A stretch of DNA of 64,000 nt, taken from assembly GCA_002723275.1 (NCBI GenBank), contig PBNZ01000004.1, positions 157,917 through 221,916 of the forward strand. Reading direction: 5' to 3'. A model generated the notes under the pieces. It saw only the letters and a list, made by a program, of their open reading frames with translations, searched no databases and had not been told where the DNA came from. The stretch comes from Planctomycetaceae bacterium (lineage in GTDB: Bacteria; Planctomycetota; Planctomycetia; Pirellulales; Pirellulaceae). A program made the translations under genes and the position numbers. Shown here in pieces: positions 27,401 through 34,803 of the stretch (its first letter is position 1; every line of letters starts with the position of its first letter).

Positions 27401-27577
27401 GATTCGACCGCCGAGATCCCATCCGCAATGACCACATCGTTGAGCAGGATTCATCGAGGTTCCGCAGCGCAGACAGGACTCAGTTTCCGCGCTGTCATCC
27501 ACGCTTTTGCGCCGGTTTAAAATGGAAAACGCAAGTAAAAAACCGGCGATGAAGGCAATTAAGATCGATATTTCCAT
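21434..27577 (-). CDS. giant polytopic membrane protein (2047 aa) with N-terminal zinc ribbon
   Basis: Residues 1-20 form a first hydrophobic helix. A zinc ribbon follows with Cys35, Cys38, Cys48 and Cys51 (CLRCG...CGHCGW), then a charged helical stretch (about 55-120) and a Pro/Gln/Ala-rich linker to about 200. From about 215 to 2030 hydrophobic helices succeed each other with short loops; by eye there are several dozen. GELVGGLLIVSCTIALVV and TTSQGILTIATLLVPLNFLA near the start of the membrane part recall DUF2157-like membrane proteins. I recognise no enzyme motif. AGGGAAACCG precedes the ATG. It is downstream of the ECF sigma factor and kinase on the same strand. Function unknown. Confidence 0.85.
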   Translation of the reverse strand: MEISILIAFIAGFLLAFSILNRRKSVDDSAETESCLRCGTSMNPAQRCGHCGWDLGGRIQRQGIRRVIEGLKREGKIDSELRQVMLAAFGQMVKSPEAAKDSLIIAETVVREEDQPQSERPVSNATTDQELARERGISSDQPKPLTSPKDPPQAKPGSDKLEPAATTSVQDRAQAYQASRQAAAAQQPEIKPPKPKVPWSVWFAAFMEEKNIRWGELVGGLLIVSCTIALVVTFWANIAENRFLKFGVLNGVIAALFGVGLHAAKHWRLPTTSQGILTIATLLVPLNFLAIAAFADTAGTIDPISVAGEVISVGIFSFFVFAAGQVLTPRWPLWLTIGVLVTSALQLLIKRFADDTGSAVVVYAMAVPCLLVYGIACLNPIRRYRHKASIPERYGNELLRQMGLVAFPVITAGGLLLARSTDPRWVLQQLSPLSILWALPIMSLGLLLWKRPGSSLASQRFVGSGLLVAGTIIIGAGCVAAWPQPVLMIALAVLGGVLITYVAQALRVVDAHLVSAAMFSVALVLLAHVLMGDLTWTVSESKQTVSVLFSGTTGQYLSVISLLGAVTVAGLRHFGVVATALRYAGVSAGCVILSTGLLAYFGFNVEGDPYHLTWIFAVYALILFAVSLLTSIPWAVAFGALFLMGSCYQGFFMGPWRFDSAQLSYVMFLTHASVMALIAVTATRVKPQTNKSVRITSSVIAMVVSAIVACSLLWSVIQVFVVGTPLSIGFLLWLAGVWLAMAFIEKIEGIFVAFQVVFGLLLMVLVDSYLRSRGWYELGDLGWLQPTRLQFQGLLLSIYGIAWILIRAFANKRSKDDENVTFWPFDSVAVRYFNQALLTVPTVVVIYLVLYGAIPGIAQELSSQTNGERLVPDLSSFQLGDSLINLAHNGYTWLLLAAVAVSQVVSFAENPRRWNLAALAVVVSASPLLVAANWYDTVSVASATRWAYAIYFLIGSALIWFRHPIGRWIARQFWLKQRQFPRIEWFSFGVLAFFAAIPLIGMAIFVAISAVSNEPPDSEETNWLITLAVMGLVAVGAALIIPRWNSNARGLQVLTRSAAVLASMPVFALTLFVVGRSLGSHPIIGPDHDSFFFQIGLAGSYAVPLVCMSIGMIGNAISLRSEAVSFTAGLLLTFSATAGFMLTLKGKLGPEQCIQLAQINSIVTSVYALGWMIYQRIRRWADREGAWLTAQVGIGVGFIALPLAFFTLALLIVPDHNIQIDIVTGWLGWTAFLLAVGGVMALLRTRGMDLSDRFWQFAAIGFVAMVSLQSNAFDPVTSNHWFSFGLLQVAIVVGAIVCVVLDVVRNQKTSDASFPLVSRWGWLTAVTLAYLGIRGVFGYDTQPNFPWWPIMAWLSASGLWAIRAWHTQKHRNAYLATLFANLTFSLWWTEEGNSLFNSSDYGVFFEFMLGNAIVMNAMVVLWSWLFYRSATVKRRFPSIQFISILMSMLIMTLMISINLLQDIDNWQRGTNGLVQIVALISLAIANLSCLWHPRNSLAVIGVYFAGLLASASLLDSFNLTLEPMVWNGTLVLASYGFATSYLWSRRQGIGQLLAPLRIPANDDLQQRTQTWLIPLNGLLATFVTIFALLTQFTCEVLSLRLACSQAIAAMAFSIGMLARGTRETQLRMTSLLLGTVAAVGFGWCWIDPDGPHATGLNRAVVFASAVMGMAAFYGIGLSKILRRENAWTRAGYQFVPALIVVGVSSVAVILVLEVWLYLSLGAVDLSLPGVLAVAAALLMAVASCLVAAIVPGRDPLNLQESRRAIYIYGAEGLIALLFLHLRVTMPYLFTGLFQQYWTIIVMVIAFAGVGMSEWFKRRQIEYLANPLEKTGALLPLLPVIGFWLTDQSVNYSVIMLTVGCLYAGLSVIRKSFGFGILATLAANGALWFFLHDTVQISFFLHPQLWLIPGAICVLIAAYLNRESLSPTQMNTLRYLSVSVIYASSTGDIFINGVGNAPWLPAILAAFSIAGIFVGILMRVRAFLFMGLSFLVISLMTVIWYAAVDLEQTWLWYVTGIVTGVIIIAVFAVFEKKRNEVIDVVTKLKSWD

Positions 27578-27720
27578 CGGTTTCCCTGTCGCTTCGCAGT
27601 CATCGGATCACTTCAGTGGCGGATGCTGACGCCCATTACCGAGAGCCCATAGCTGAAGCAAGCGCGCGCTTTTTTCAATCATTTTCCTGCTGAGGGAAAA
27701 TAGAGCGATTCCCAGAGCCG

Positions 27721-29397
27721 CTAATCGGAAGGGGGAATTAACTGCGACTTCTTTCCAGCCTCGTAGAAGCGGCTCAATGCACGTATTCTGCGCACATGGG
27801 TCCACACGATGCACCCCACAATCGTCAATCCCAGGACAAAAAATAGGTGATCGTGTGTTTCAATTTTCGAATCCGGCACGAACCAAGTCATAAAACCATA
27901 ACCCACGACCGACGTGACGGTGGTGTAGGCGACGAGACGGGACCGCATCAAGGTCCCGGAAGCGGCAATCAAGATTGAGTATCCGATCAACAAGCTGCCC
28001 CTCGGTGGGTCTGCCATGACGAGGATCAGCGTAAGCAACACGACATCAACCGTTACCCAGAGAAACCGAGCTATGTTTGCGAGCCGCGCGTTATTCAGCA
28101 TTTTTTGCAACGCAAATGAAAGCGATAACCACAAACAGAGCGCCGAGACATGTTTCATGTGATAGGCCAGGTTTTCTCCGCTAATGAGATATTTCATTTG
28201 CAGAATGACTAAGAAGGCGATGATGGCACTCAAATGCGCAAACAACGCAGGCTCTCTGCGCGTCCAACGACGTATGCCGTGCAGAGAATCCCCTGCCCGT
28301 TCTTGAATTGGTTCATCTCGCAAGAAACGCTGAAGATCTGCGGCGAGTTCACCGGCAGACGAATAACGGCGTTCCGACTTTTTCTCCAAACATTTTGCAC
28401 AAATCCGGTCCAACGCGTTGGGCACCGCAGTGACAATGCTCGATGGCAGCTGAGGTTCCTGGTAAAGCACTTGATGTAACAGATCGAGCGTCGACTCTGC
28501 CTCAAAAGGCGGCTTTCCGGCCAATGCGTTGTAGAGAATCGCACCGAGTGCATAAACATCTGAGGCTCCATCGACATCACGATCACGGCCCGATGCCTGT
28601 TCAGGCGACATGAAGGCGGGTGTTCCAAGGATCTGGCCAGTCGCGGTCAAGTTGCTGTTTTTCGCAACGCGCTTTGCAAGTCCGAAATCAGCCAAGTGCG
28701 GCTCTCCATGGTTATCCAGAAGAACATTTGCTGGCTTGAGATCCCGATGAATCACTCCCTTGGAATGGGCGTACTCAACGGCATTGGCAAGTTTCATCAC
28801 TAAGTCGGCAGCATCTCGCACCGCCAAGGGTCCCTTGCTCAACTCAGAAGAGAGACTCGTACCCTGGATATAGGGCATTGAGAAGAAGTGGATCCCACCG
28901 AGCTCACCGACCTCGTAAACCGAAATGATCGCCGGGTGCTCGAGATTCGCCGCGGCCTCGGCCTCGATTCGAAAACGAGCGATCTCTTCTTCATTGGCCA
29001 GCTGGCCCGACTTGACCATTTTGATCGCCACGGGTCGGTCTAAAGAAATCTGATGCGCCTCGAAGATGACCCCCATTCCGCCGCGACCAATTTCGCCGAG
29101 CAACTCAAAATCATTGCCGAATCGACAGGGTAGTTGAAAGGCATCGACTGCGGATGGTGTGTATCCTCCGACAGAGGTATGTACTTCGTTGCCGTCCGAT
29201 TTCGACCGAGAGTCGGAGTACCCGCCCGTCATCGCGTCGTGATCTCGCCAGAAATCCTGCAAGGCATCGGCAAAGTCTGCATGCCGCGTCAAAATCTGGG
29301 CACGATCTGGAGCATCCCCGGACGCAACCGCCAACAAATACTCGGCCAAAATCTCATTTAGTTTCAGATCTTGAGAATCATCTGAATTGGATTTCAT
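27721..29397 (-). CDS. membrane-anchored Ser/Thr protein kinase
   Basis: The 558-residue protein has a short N-terminal helical region, then a complete Hanks-type kinase domain from about residue 92 to 360: GEIGRGGMGVIFEA (P-loop), VAIKMVKSG (catalytic Lys), VIHRDLKPANVLLDN near 212 and HLADFGLAKR (DFG) and MSPEQASGRD further on. After about residue 390 there are several hydrophobic helices, so the kinase faces the cytoplasm and is held by a C-terminal membrane domain. The ECF sigma factor gene lies 101 bases upstream, a common planctomycete pairing, and the giant membrane protein 143 bases downstream. Targets are unknown. Confidence 0.94.
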   Translation of the reverse strand: MKSNSDDSQDLKLNEILAEYLLAVASGDAPDRAQILTRHADFADALQDFWRDHDAMTGGYSDSRSKSDGNEVHTSVGGYTPSAVDAFQLPCRFGNDFELLGEIGRGGMGVIFEAHQISLDRPVAIKMVKSGQLANEEEIARFRIEAEAAANLEHPAIISVYEVGELGGIHFFSMPYIQGTSLSSELSKGPLAVRDAADLVMKLANAVEYAHSKGVIHRDLKPANVLLDNHGEPHLADFGLAKRVAKNSNLTATGQILGTPAFMSPEQASGRDRDVDGASDVYALGAILYNALAGKPPFEAESTLDLLHQVLYQEPQLPSSIVTAVPNALDRICAKCLEKKSERRYSSAGELAADLQRFLRDEPIQERAGDSLHGIRRWTRREPALFAHLSAIIAFLVILQMKYLISGENLAYHMKHVSALCLWLSLSFALQKMLNNARLANIARFLWVTVDVVLLTLILVMADPPRGSLLIGYSILIAASGTLMRSRLVAYTTVTSVVGYGFMTWFVPDSKIETHDHLFFVLGLTIVGCIVWTHVRRIRALSRFYEAGKKSQLIPPSD

Positions 29398-29498
29398 AAC
29401 AACGCCTGTTCCGAAGACTAATCACACGCACGAGTCTGCAATCCGCCTGATCGCGAACCGCTCAGCTCCTACCGTAACCTTCACTCAATTAGAATCGC

Positions 29499-30068
29499 TT
29501 ACTCCTCGCGCAAATGTAAATGCTCTCGCAGCTTTTTGAGACCACGATGCAGGAGTCCCGCCACCGCCGATGGACTTTTCCCCAAACCGTCCGCGACCTC
29601 TGTCAGCGACTTCTGCTGAAGGTAATGTTGGATGACTGCTTCGCGTTGGTGTTCCGGCAAACTTTCGATCGCCTGACTCAGTTGCAAGATTTGCTCAGCC
29701 CGCACAACTTTAACACTCGGGGAAGAATCCTCATTCGAGAGTGATCGTTCCAAACACAATGACGAATTCGCGAGCCCCGCTTCGAGTGAGCGTTCACGCT
29801 TGATGTCTCGTTTATCCCGATTGTAATCTCGTGCAGCATGCGCAAAGTTGCGTGCCAAAATCTGTCGTAGCCAGGCAGCCATCGCAGCAGGTGATTCCCC
29901 GCGAAACTGATCGATCGCGCGATGTGCCTGCATCAAGGTCTGCTGAACCATATCCGATGCGTCAACCTTACGAGCCAGGTGCGGATTAAGCTGCATTCGA
30001 GCCAGGACACAGAGATATGAGCGAAATTCTTCGAGCTCGAGATCGTCACTCGGAGATTCGGCATCCAT
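29499..30068 (-). CDS. ECF-type RNA polymerase sigma factor (planctomycete group)
   Basis: About 189 residues from ATG 30068. Region 2 is seen in KVDASDMVQQTLMQAHRAID and WLRQILARNFAHAARDY; region 4 in LPEHQREAVIQHYLQQKSL and EVADGLGKSPSAVAGLLHRG, a helix-turn-helix for the -35 element. The form matches the planctomycete-specific sigma-70 subgroup that is typically encoded with Ser/Thr kinases. No anti-sigma gene is adjacent; the kinase may control activity instead (inference). TTG 30074 is in frame, but AAAGG is better spaced for ATG 30068. Confidence 0.92.
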   Translation of the reverse strand: MDAESPSDDLELEEFRSYLCVLARMQLNPHLARKVDASDMVQQTLMQAHRAIDQFRGESPAAMAAWLRQILARNFAHAARDYNRDKRDIKRERSLEAGLANSSLCLERSLSNEDSSPSVKVVRAEQILQLSQAIESLPEHQREAVIQHYLQQKSLTEVADGLGKSPSAVAGLLHRGLKKLREHLHLREE

Positions 30069-30176
30069 CGACAATCGCCTTTCAGGGGTTAGCTAGTTTC
30101 TCAAGGCCGTTATTGTCGCACAAACTCGCTGGCAAAGCCAACCGACAGCGGTAGATCGCAACCGGCCGTGGATCAT

Positions 30177-30209
30177 AAAAAAACCACAGCGACGTTACCA
30201 TCGCTGCGG
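30177..30209 (-). terminator. rho-independent terminator of the CAP-domain gene
   Basis: On the minus strand a nine-pair stem with one G-U (30209-30201 with 30192-30184) closes an eight-base loop and is followed by seven T. It lies 32 bases after the stop codon of the CAP-domain gene and separates it from the sigma factor gene. Confidence 0.85.
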
Positions 30210-30241
30210 TCATTTTCTGATTCGCGGATTCAGCCTACCGC

Positions 30242-30670
30242 TTATCGCAGAAACTGCTGACACCAGTAGACGCGACCATCTGGTCCTCGGTACGCAGCGA
30301 CACCAATACGAGAGTAACTCGAGGAAAGAATATTCGCTCGATGTCCGGACGAATTCATCCAGGCTCGAACCGCCTGAGTTGGAGTCTCCTGGCCCTTCGC
30401 AATATTTTCGGCCACGGGATCGGATGTATGCCGCAGTGCCGTCCGCTGCGCCATCCAGACAGTATGTGACCGAGCCGACTTCATCAAATCAACATCGGTC
30501 GCCAAGACTGGCAAACCGTGTCGCAATCGCTCGGCATTGGTACGTTTGATAATCTGCTGTTCTACCTCGATTAAATCCATTTGTTGATCGGTTGTTGTGT
30601 CACCGTTCGATTGGCATGAAAACGCAAAGACCAAACAAACTGACAACAGCGTGCCCCTCACTCTACTCAT
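30242..30670 (-). CDS. exported CAP (SCP/PR1) domain protein
   Basis: A 142-residue protein with a leader (LLSVCLVFAFSCQS) that may be a lipoprotein signal with Cys near residue 19, although Phe before the Ser is unusual for a lipobox. The CAP domain shows TNAERLRHGLPVL near residue 45, SARSHTVWMAQ near 66, HTSDPVAENIAKG near 81, and WMNSSGHRANILSS near 103, the conserved blocks of bacterial SCP/YkwD-like proteins. It is secreted or lipid-anchored; activity unknown. AAGGA lies seven bases before the ATG, and a strong terminator follows. Confidence 0.92.
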   Translation of the reverse strand: MSRVRGTLLSVCLVFAFSCQSNGDTTTDQQMDLIEVEQQIIKRTNAERLRHGLPVLATDVDLMKSARSHTVWMAQRTALRHTSDPVAENIAKGQETPTQAVRAWMNSSGHRANILSSSYSRIGVAAYRGPDGRVYWCQQFLR

Positions 30671-31062
30671 CCTGATTCCTTTATCCCGGTTTATCTTGCA
30701 ACGACGTTGTTAACGAACTCAACGTCTAACATTGAGCGGCAAAGTCTACCGAAGACGACGCTCAGCACAAGGGGCGCAAGGAAAATGATGAATGACTCAG
30801 GGTAGCGACGCGAAGACTCAGATACTCTCTACCGCTTGCTGAATGCGAGATCTGTTTGGTAATCCTTGATCGCAACAGACTTTCGAGATGATTCAACCCT
30901 TCGAAGTTCATCCCTACCAACTCTTATCTCTTCGATGAAAATCATCTTTTTCAACCTTAGATTTCTTTTTTCTTACAGCGACCCAACAGACCATCGACTC
31001 CATCGGTGGGGGTTGCGTTATTTCAAAGGGACGTTCCTTCCCTAAACCCGCCGACTTCGGAA
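30671..31062. other. 392-base intergenic region
   Basis: This gap lies between the CAP gene start and the last gene of the polysaccharide cluster. It contains a 7-bp inverted repeat, GACGTTG/CAACGTC (30703-30726), in the probable leader of the CAP gene. I see no convincing gene, no clear promoter pair and no strong terminator for the cluster. Confidence 0.5.
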
Positions 31063-32031
31063 TCAGACTTTCGAAAAGTGAGACTTGCCCATGGCGTTCG
31101 TTCCATCGTCTGGCGAGAGAGCTGCATTCCACGGTGCGAGCAATGCACCTGGCAAGATGAAGCAGACAACTTCAATGAGCCGCTGCAAAAGTGAGATCGC
31201 AACTCCGGCGGCGGGATTGAAGCCACCCACGCTAAGTACATATGCCAGCGCCCCCTCTTGGAATCCTAATCCATGAATGGAAATCGGAAGACGCAACAGC
31301 AAATAGACGGTCGGCATGGCGCAAACCAGGAAACCAAGAGACACGTCAGCTCCAATTGCATGGGCAGCCAGATAATTAATCCAAATGTAGGAAAGCAATT
31401 CCACAATGGTGAGCAAAAAGAACACAAGGAGCAAAGCACGTTTATTTCGATAGCAGGCTAATTTATCGACGAGTCGCGTAAGGTGCCGTCGCCAACCGCG
31501 ATTGTTCCGTTGGTAAGGCGAACGGACCATCAAGAGCGACAGTGCCAACACGCAAACTCCACACACAATCGATAAGAGCAGCGTGATTTCAGGTGATGCT
31601 GTCCAGAGATATCTGAATGTCAGCGGCACCGTCAGGACCCAGAAGAGTCCCACGCTGAGTAGTCCGAAATAACGTTCAATCACGAGCGTTGAGATAACGG
31701 CCGGGGTTCGCCGTTGAGCGCGAAGTGCCATCACACGGTACGCATCACTCCCTAGGCCTGCCGGCGTCCAAAAGGCGAGAAAACTGCCAGTCCAATTGAG
31801 TCGAATCGCGTACCATGTCGAGATTCGGATTCCCTGCGAACGCAAAAGTAGATTCCACTTTAGGGATCGCAAAACTCGACTACCGATCGCCACAGCAGCG
31901 AGCGAGACCACCGAGACAATATCAACGGTTCGAAGCAATGCCAAAGAGCGCGAAATATCGACAAACCACAACACACTTCCAACACAAACGAGTGTTAACA
32001 GTATGGGGGCAAGGCGGAACGACTTCATCAT
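31063..32031 (-). CDS. LPG-synthase-type integral membrane protein (UPF0104 flippase-like)
   Basis: The 322-residue protein has about eight hydrophobic helices. GSRVLRSLKWNLLLRSQGI near residue 52, FLAFWTPAGLGSDAYRV near 90 and PISIHGLGFQEGALAY near 252 match the LPG_synthase_TM (UPF0104/AglD) family, which in polysaccharide and lipid-linked-sugar loci is thought to move or modify lipid carriers. It is the last gene of the exopolysaccharide cluster, 21 bases after the beta-propeller gene. AGGTGA precedes the ATG. The exact transport or transferase role is unknown. Confidence 0.85.
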   Translation of the reverse strand: MMKSFRLAPILLTLVCVGSVLWFVDISRSLALLRTVDIVSVVSLAAVAIGSRVLRSLKWNLLLRSQGIRISTWYAIRLNWTGSFLAFWTPAGLGSDAYRVMALRAQRRTPAVISTLVIERYFGLLSVGLFWVLTVPLTFRYLWTASPEITLLLSIVCGVCVLALSLLMVRSPYQRNNRGWRRHLTRLVDKLACYRNKRALLLVFFLLTIVELLSYIWINYLAAHAIGADVSLGFLVCAMPTVYLLLRLPISIHGLGFQEGALAYVLSVGGFNPAAGVAISLLQRLIEVVCFILPGALLAPWNAALSPDDGTNAMGKSHFSKV

Positions 32032-32052
32032 GATTTCACCTGGATTCCTGTA

Positions 32053-33030
32053 TTAGGGTAAACCGAACTTCAGGATCCAACGTTTTTGATGTCCATCAAC
32101 AGCAGCGACCCAACGGCCATTGTCGAGCTGGTAGAGATCAGCATGGTGCATTCCCGCTGAATTCCAGCCGGCATCGCCCGCGGAAAGAATGTGTTGACCA
32201 GGCAATTCTCGATAACAACTCTCGTCGATTTCTTCAATTTCAAAGGCGTTCAATGCTCGGCCGTACTTTGGCGAGCAATCTTGCCCCAGCCGATACTGCT
32301 TTCCCTGCCATTGAAAAACGGACCCACCTGGTCTTGCCAGATCGGGGCTCGATTCACGTAACGGGCTCTCAACATGCTCCACCCAGGGGCCTTCAAGTTG
32401 TTCGGCATGGTACAAGCGAAGACGATCATGCGTATGGCTTTCACCAGCGAACATCCACCAACGACCTTCGTGACGGAACAAGGTTGGGTCAGCTAGACGG
32501 TGTTGCCGAACCAAAGTACGAACAAACTCCCATTGATAGGGAAACTGAGCAGCTCGATAGAGACGCACTTCATTCGTAGCGGCGGATTCGGGAACCATAT
32601 AGATCTCGCCCTCCCACGCAAAGACGCGTGGATACGAAAGATGAAACGATTCATCGAGCACAATTTGTTCGTAGTGCCACTGACCGTCATCTGTTTGTCG
32701 TGCAACGCCAATGTCGCCCTGCGAGGTGGATTGATTCAGCAACTCAAAAAACATCCACTGCTGACCCTTGTATTGGTACAGGAAGGGATCAGCCACAAAC
32801 AGTGCTGGCACATCGTCTACCTGTTCAGCCGTCAAAGCAAGGATCTCATGAGTCGGATGCAAATCGAAGGGTGACTTACCTTCATAAATCGCAATGGACC
32901 ATACATTCACGCGGTGGAGAAAGGGTAGCTGGCCGGTCAGACCGATGTGAACAGCGATCGCCAACACGATCATCGAGCCGACTGCGAGCGCGAGGCGCAG
33001 TTTTGACGGACTTAAGTTCCGTCTCAACAT
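32053..33030 (-). CDS. membrane-anchored beta-propeller protein (GH43/GIPC-transferase N-domain-like)
   Basis: A 325-residue protein with one N-terminal membrane helix (LALAVGSMIVLAIAVHIGL) followed by repeated four-stranded blades: VADPFLYQYKGQQWMFFEL, LSYPRVFAWEGEIYMVPE, LADPTLFRHEGRWWMFAG and SVFQWQGKQYRLGQD. These resemble the five-bladed propeller of glycosyl hydrolase family 43 and the domain found in glucosamine inositolphosphorylceramide transferase-like proteins. The propeller would lie outside the membrane. It may bind or trim the polysaccharide; activity is not shown. The start overlaps the stop of the upstream methyltransferase gene by seven bases (ATGTTGA). Confidence 0.75.
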   Translation of the reverse strand: MLRRNLSPSKLRLALAVGSMIVLAIAVHIGLTGQLPFLHRVNVWSIAIYEGKSPFDLHPTHEILALTAEQVDDVPALFVADPFLYQYKGQQWMFFELLNQSTSQGDIGVARQTDDGQWHYEQIVLDESFHLSYPRVFAWEGEIYMVPESAATNEVRLYRAAQFPYQWEFVRTLVRQHRLADPTLFRHEGRWWMFAGESHTHDRLRLYHAEQLEGPWVEHVESPLRESSPDLARPGGSVFQWQGKQYRLGQDCSPKYGRALNAFEIEEIDESCYRELPGQHILSAGDAGWNSAGMHHADLYQLDNGRWVAAVDGHQKRWILKFGLP

Positions 33031-34025
33031 TTCACACCTCTACCTTCAATGCCGTTGTATCCATAATGCACATCCACCTCCTCCATTTCACACTCTGAAA
33101 ACCATTTACGAAGAGTGCTCAACGTCTGGCGTTGGTCGAATTTGGGTGCCAGGTTATCGAAGGTATCGAGAATCGCCCATTCTTTCAGCTGCTTCTCTGT
33201 CAATTCGTATCGTTGTCGATAATCATGAACCAATAGCATTCGATTGATCATTCGTCCAACGCGTGGAATCCGTCCAATCTGTCGAGTGAGTGGCCAAACC
33301 ATCGAGATATATTTTTCGACAAGTCGATAGAGTCGCTCCGTCTCCATCTTCGTCGTGATCGGACGCAACCAGTAATAGGTACGATAGACCGGTTCAAGCC
33401 ATCTCCAGAACCCTTCGCGTTTATCGTAAACGTCGACGGTCAATTGGCCGCCGATTCGGAGAAACCGAGGCAAACTTTTGAAGGCGTCTTCCACGTTCGG
33501 CGTATGTTGTAGAACTCCAAAGCAAAACAGTCGATCAAACGTCGCAACTCGCAGAGGCAGGGATCGCAGGTCTGCCTGTATCACCAGCAGCTTGTCAGCA
33601 GTGCGATGCAGTTGACGATTCATTTCAACGGCTCCGCTCATATCGACTGAAACGACCGTTGCGCCCGTCGACAAGGCGTGCGTCGTAAAACGTCCTGACC
33701 CGCATCCAATCTCCAGAATCGTCTCACCGCTCAATCGTGTTGGCCAGCGAGTTTCGTGGAAGAATCGTTCTCGCGAGATGGAAACGCCAGAATAACTATC
33801 ATGTTGAGTGGTTGCATGTTGGTTCCACTGAAAGGAAAACCCATCCGTATAGTTTTCAAGATCGACGAAGCGGGGAACACCTTTCACGATCGGATAGATC
33901 GCCTGGCACTCAACACACCGCAACTCTCCTCGGTCGATCTGTTCAGAATCGCCGCAATCGTTGTCCAAGACCAGTTCATCCTGGCAGGTCGGGCACACCA
34001 GCAGCGAAAGGTGCTGTCGATGCAT
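33024..34025 (-). CDS. SAM-dependent methyltransferase with N-terminal zinc ribbon
   Basis: From ATG 34025 the protein has about 333 residues. Near the start CPTC...CVEC forms a Trm112-like zinc ribbon followed by GVPRFVD, the common preface of methyltransferases in sugar loci. Motif I is ILEIGCGSGRFTTHAL near residue 100, and LFCFGVLQHTPN near 160 is motif IV. It probably methylates a sugar or a lipid-linked glycan. An in-frame GTG at 34076 would overlap the upstream gene; ATG 34025 begins four bases after that gene's stop, so I prefer it. The product overlaps the beta-propeller gene start. Confidence 0.87.
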   Translation of the reverse strand: MHRQHLSLLVCPTCQDELVLDNDCGDSEQIDRGELRCVECQAIYPIVKGVPRFVDLENYTDGFSFQWNQHATTQHDSYSGVSISRERFFHETRWPTRLSGETILEIGCGSGRFTTHALSTGATVVSVDMSGAVEMNRQLHRTADKLLVIQADLRSLPLRVATFDRLFCFGVLQHTPNVEDAFKSLPRFLRIGGQLTVDVYDKREGFWRWLEPVYRTYYWLRPITTKMETERLYRLVEKYISMVWPLTRQIGRIPRVGRMINRMLLVHDYRQRYELTEKQLKEWAILDTFDNLAPKFDQRQTLSTLRKWFSECEMEEVDVHYGYNGIEGRGVKC

Positions 34026-34029
34026 TAGC

Positions 34030-34803
34030 TCAGCTAACCTCTTGCGTAGAAAACTCGGAATCAACCTGGGTGGCACCGACGGTGCTGAAAGTCGATCTTT
34101 GTCGCGACGTCTTCAAGGTGCAGACCACGACGATGCCATCAGACAACTGGGGGCGGATTGCCAGTGCAGGCCAGATCAGGCGATCAAACAGCCGCTCCAG
34201 AGGATGTGTCGACACAAAGGAGGACGTATACCAGGCAACTTGATCAACCTGCAATCCAGCTCGCCCAACCAGTTCCTTAAGGTTCACATAAGAGAAGTAG
34301 GAAACATGATCATGAGCGACTTTTTCGTGGCCTACGCAGACTCGCAAGAAAGACTTGATTGAAAACGAATTCGGTACGGTAATCACTAACTTGGATTCAG
34401 GACCGAGTAAGCGCGAGATGTTTGTTAACGCAAGCCCTTGTTGATCCAAATGTTCCAACAACTCACCGGCCAATACGACATCGGGGATCCACGGCAACCG
34501 TTGACTAATTCCGTCGACATCCCATCGATCGAGTAGATCAGCGGCGATCAAGTGATGGAAACCATTGGATTCAAGATAGGACAACGCTTGTCGGTCGATG
34601 TCAACACCATAGATCTCAGCGGTCCGTTCTCGCATTTTATCGTGCAATAACTGCCCAGACGCATGGAGCTTACGAGTAAAGGGAGCGGACGCACAGGCGA
34701 GATGCAGGACCCGCTGTCGCTCACATTGCCCGAGTATGAACTCATCGCGATCGATAGGTAAAGACCAGGGCAAACGATGTTGTGGTGCCATCTGTTTCTT
34801 CAT
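34030..34803 (-). CDS. class I methyltransferase-like protein with altered motif I
   Basis: A 257-residue protein with class I methyltransferase layout: IYGVDIDRQALSYLES near residue 62, PDVVLAGELLEHLDQQG near 105 and KLVITVPNSFSIKS near 135. The first motif reads VLHLACASAPFT instead of the usual Asp/Glu-x-Gly-x-Gly, so cofactor binding may be changed. It sits between the amidotransferase and a second methyltransferase; its start shares one base with the upstream stop (TAATG), which implies coupled translation. The product is probably a sugar or lipid modifier of the exopolysaccharide. Confidence 0.8.
   Translation of the reverse strand: MKKQMAPQHRLPWSLPIDRDEFILGQCERQRVLHLACASAPFTRKLHASGQLLHDKMRERTAEIYGVDIDRQALSYLESNGFHHLIAADLLDRWDVDGISQRLPWIPDVVLAGELLEHLDQQGLALTNISRLLGPESKLVITVPNSFSIKSFLRVCVGHEKVAHDHVSYFSYVNLKELVGRAGLQVDQVAWYTSSFVSTHPLERLFDRLIWPALAIRPQLSDGIVVVCTLKTSRQRSTFSTVGATQVDSEFSTQEVS

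Noticed and set aside
27640-27700. GCGCGC palindrome with T-run between kinase and giant protein genes
   Set aside because: The T-run is on the plus strand, where no gene ends; on the minus strand the hairpin has no T-tail.
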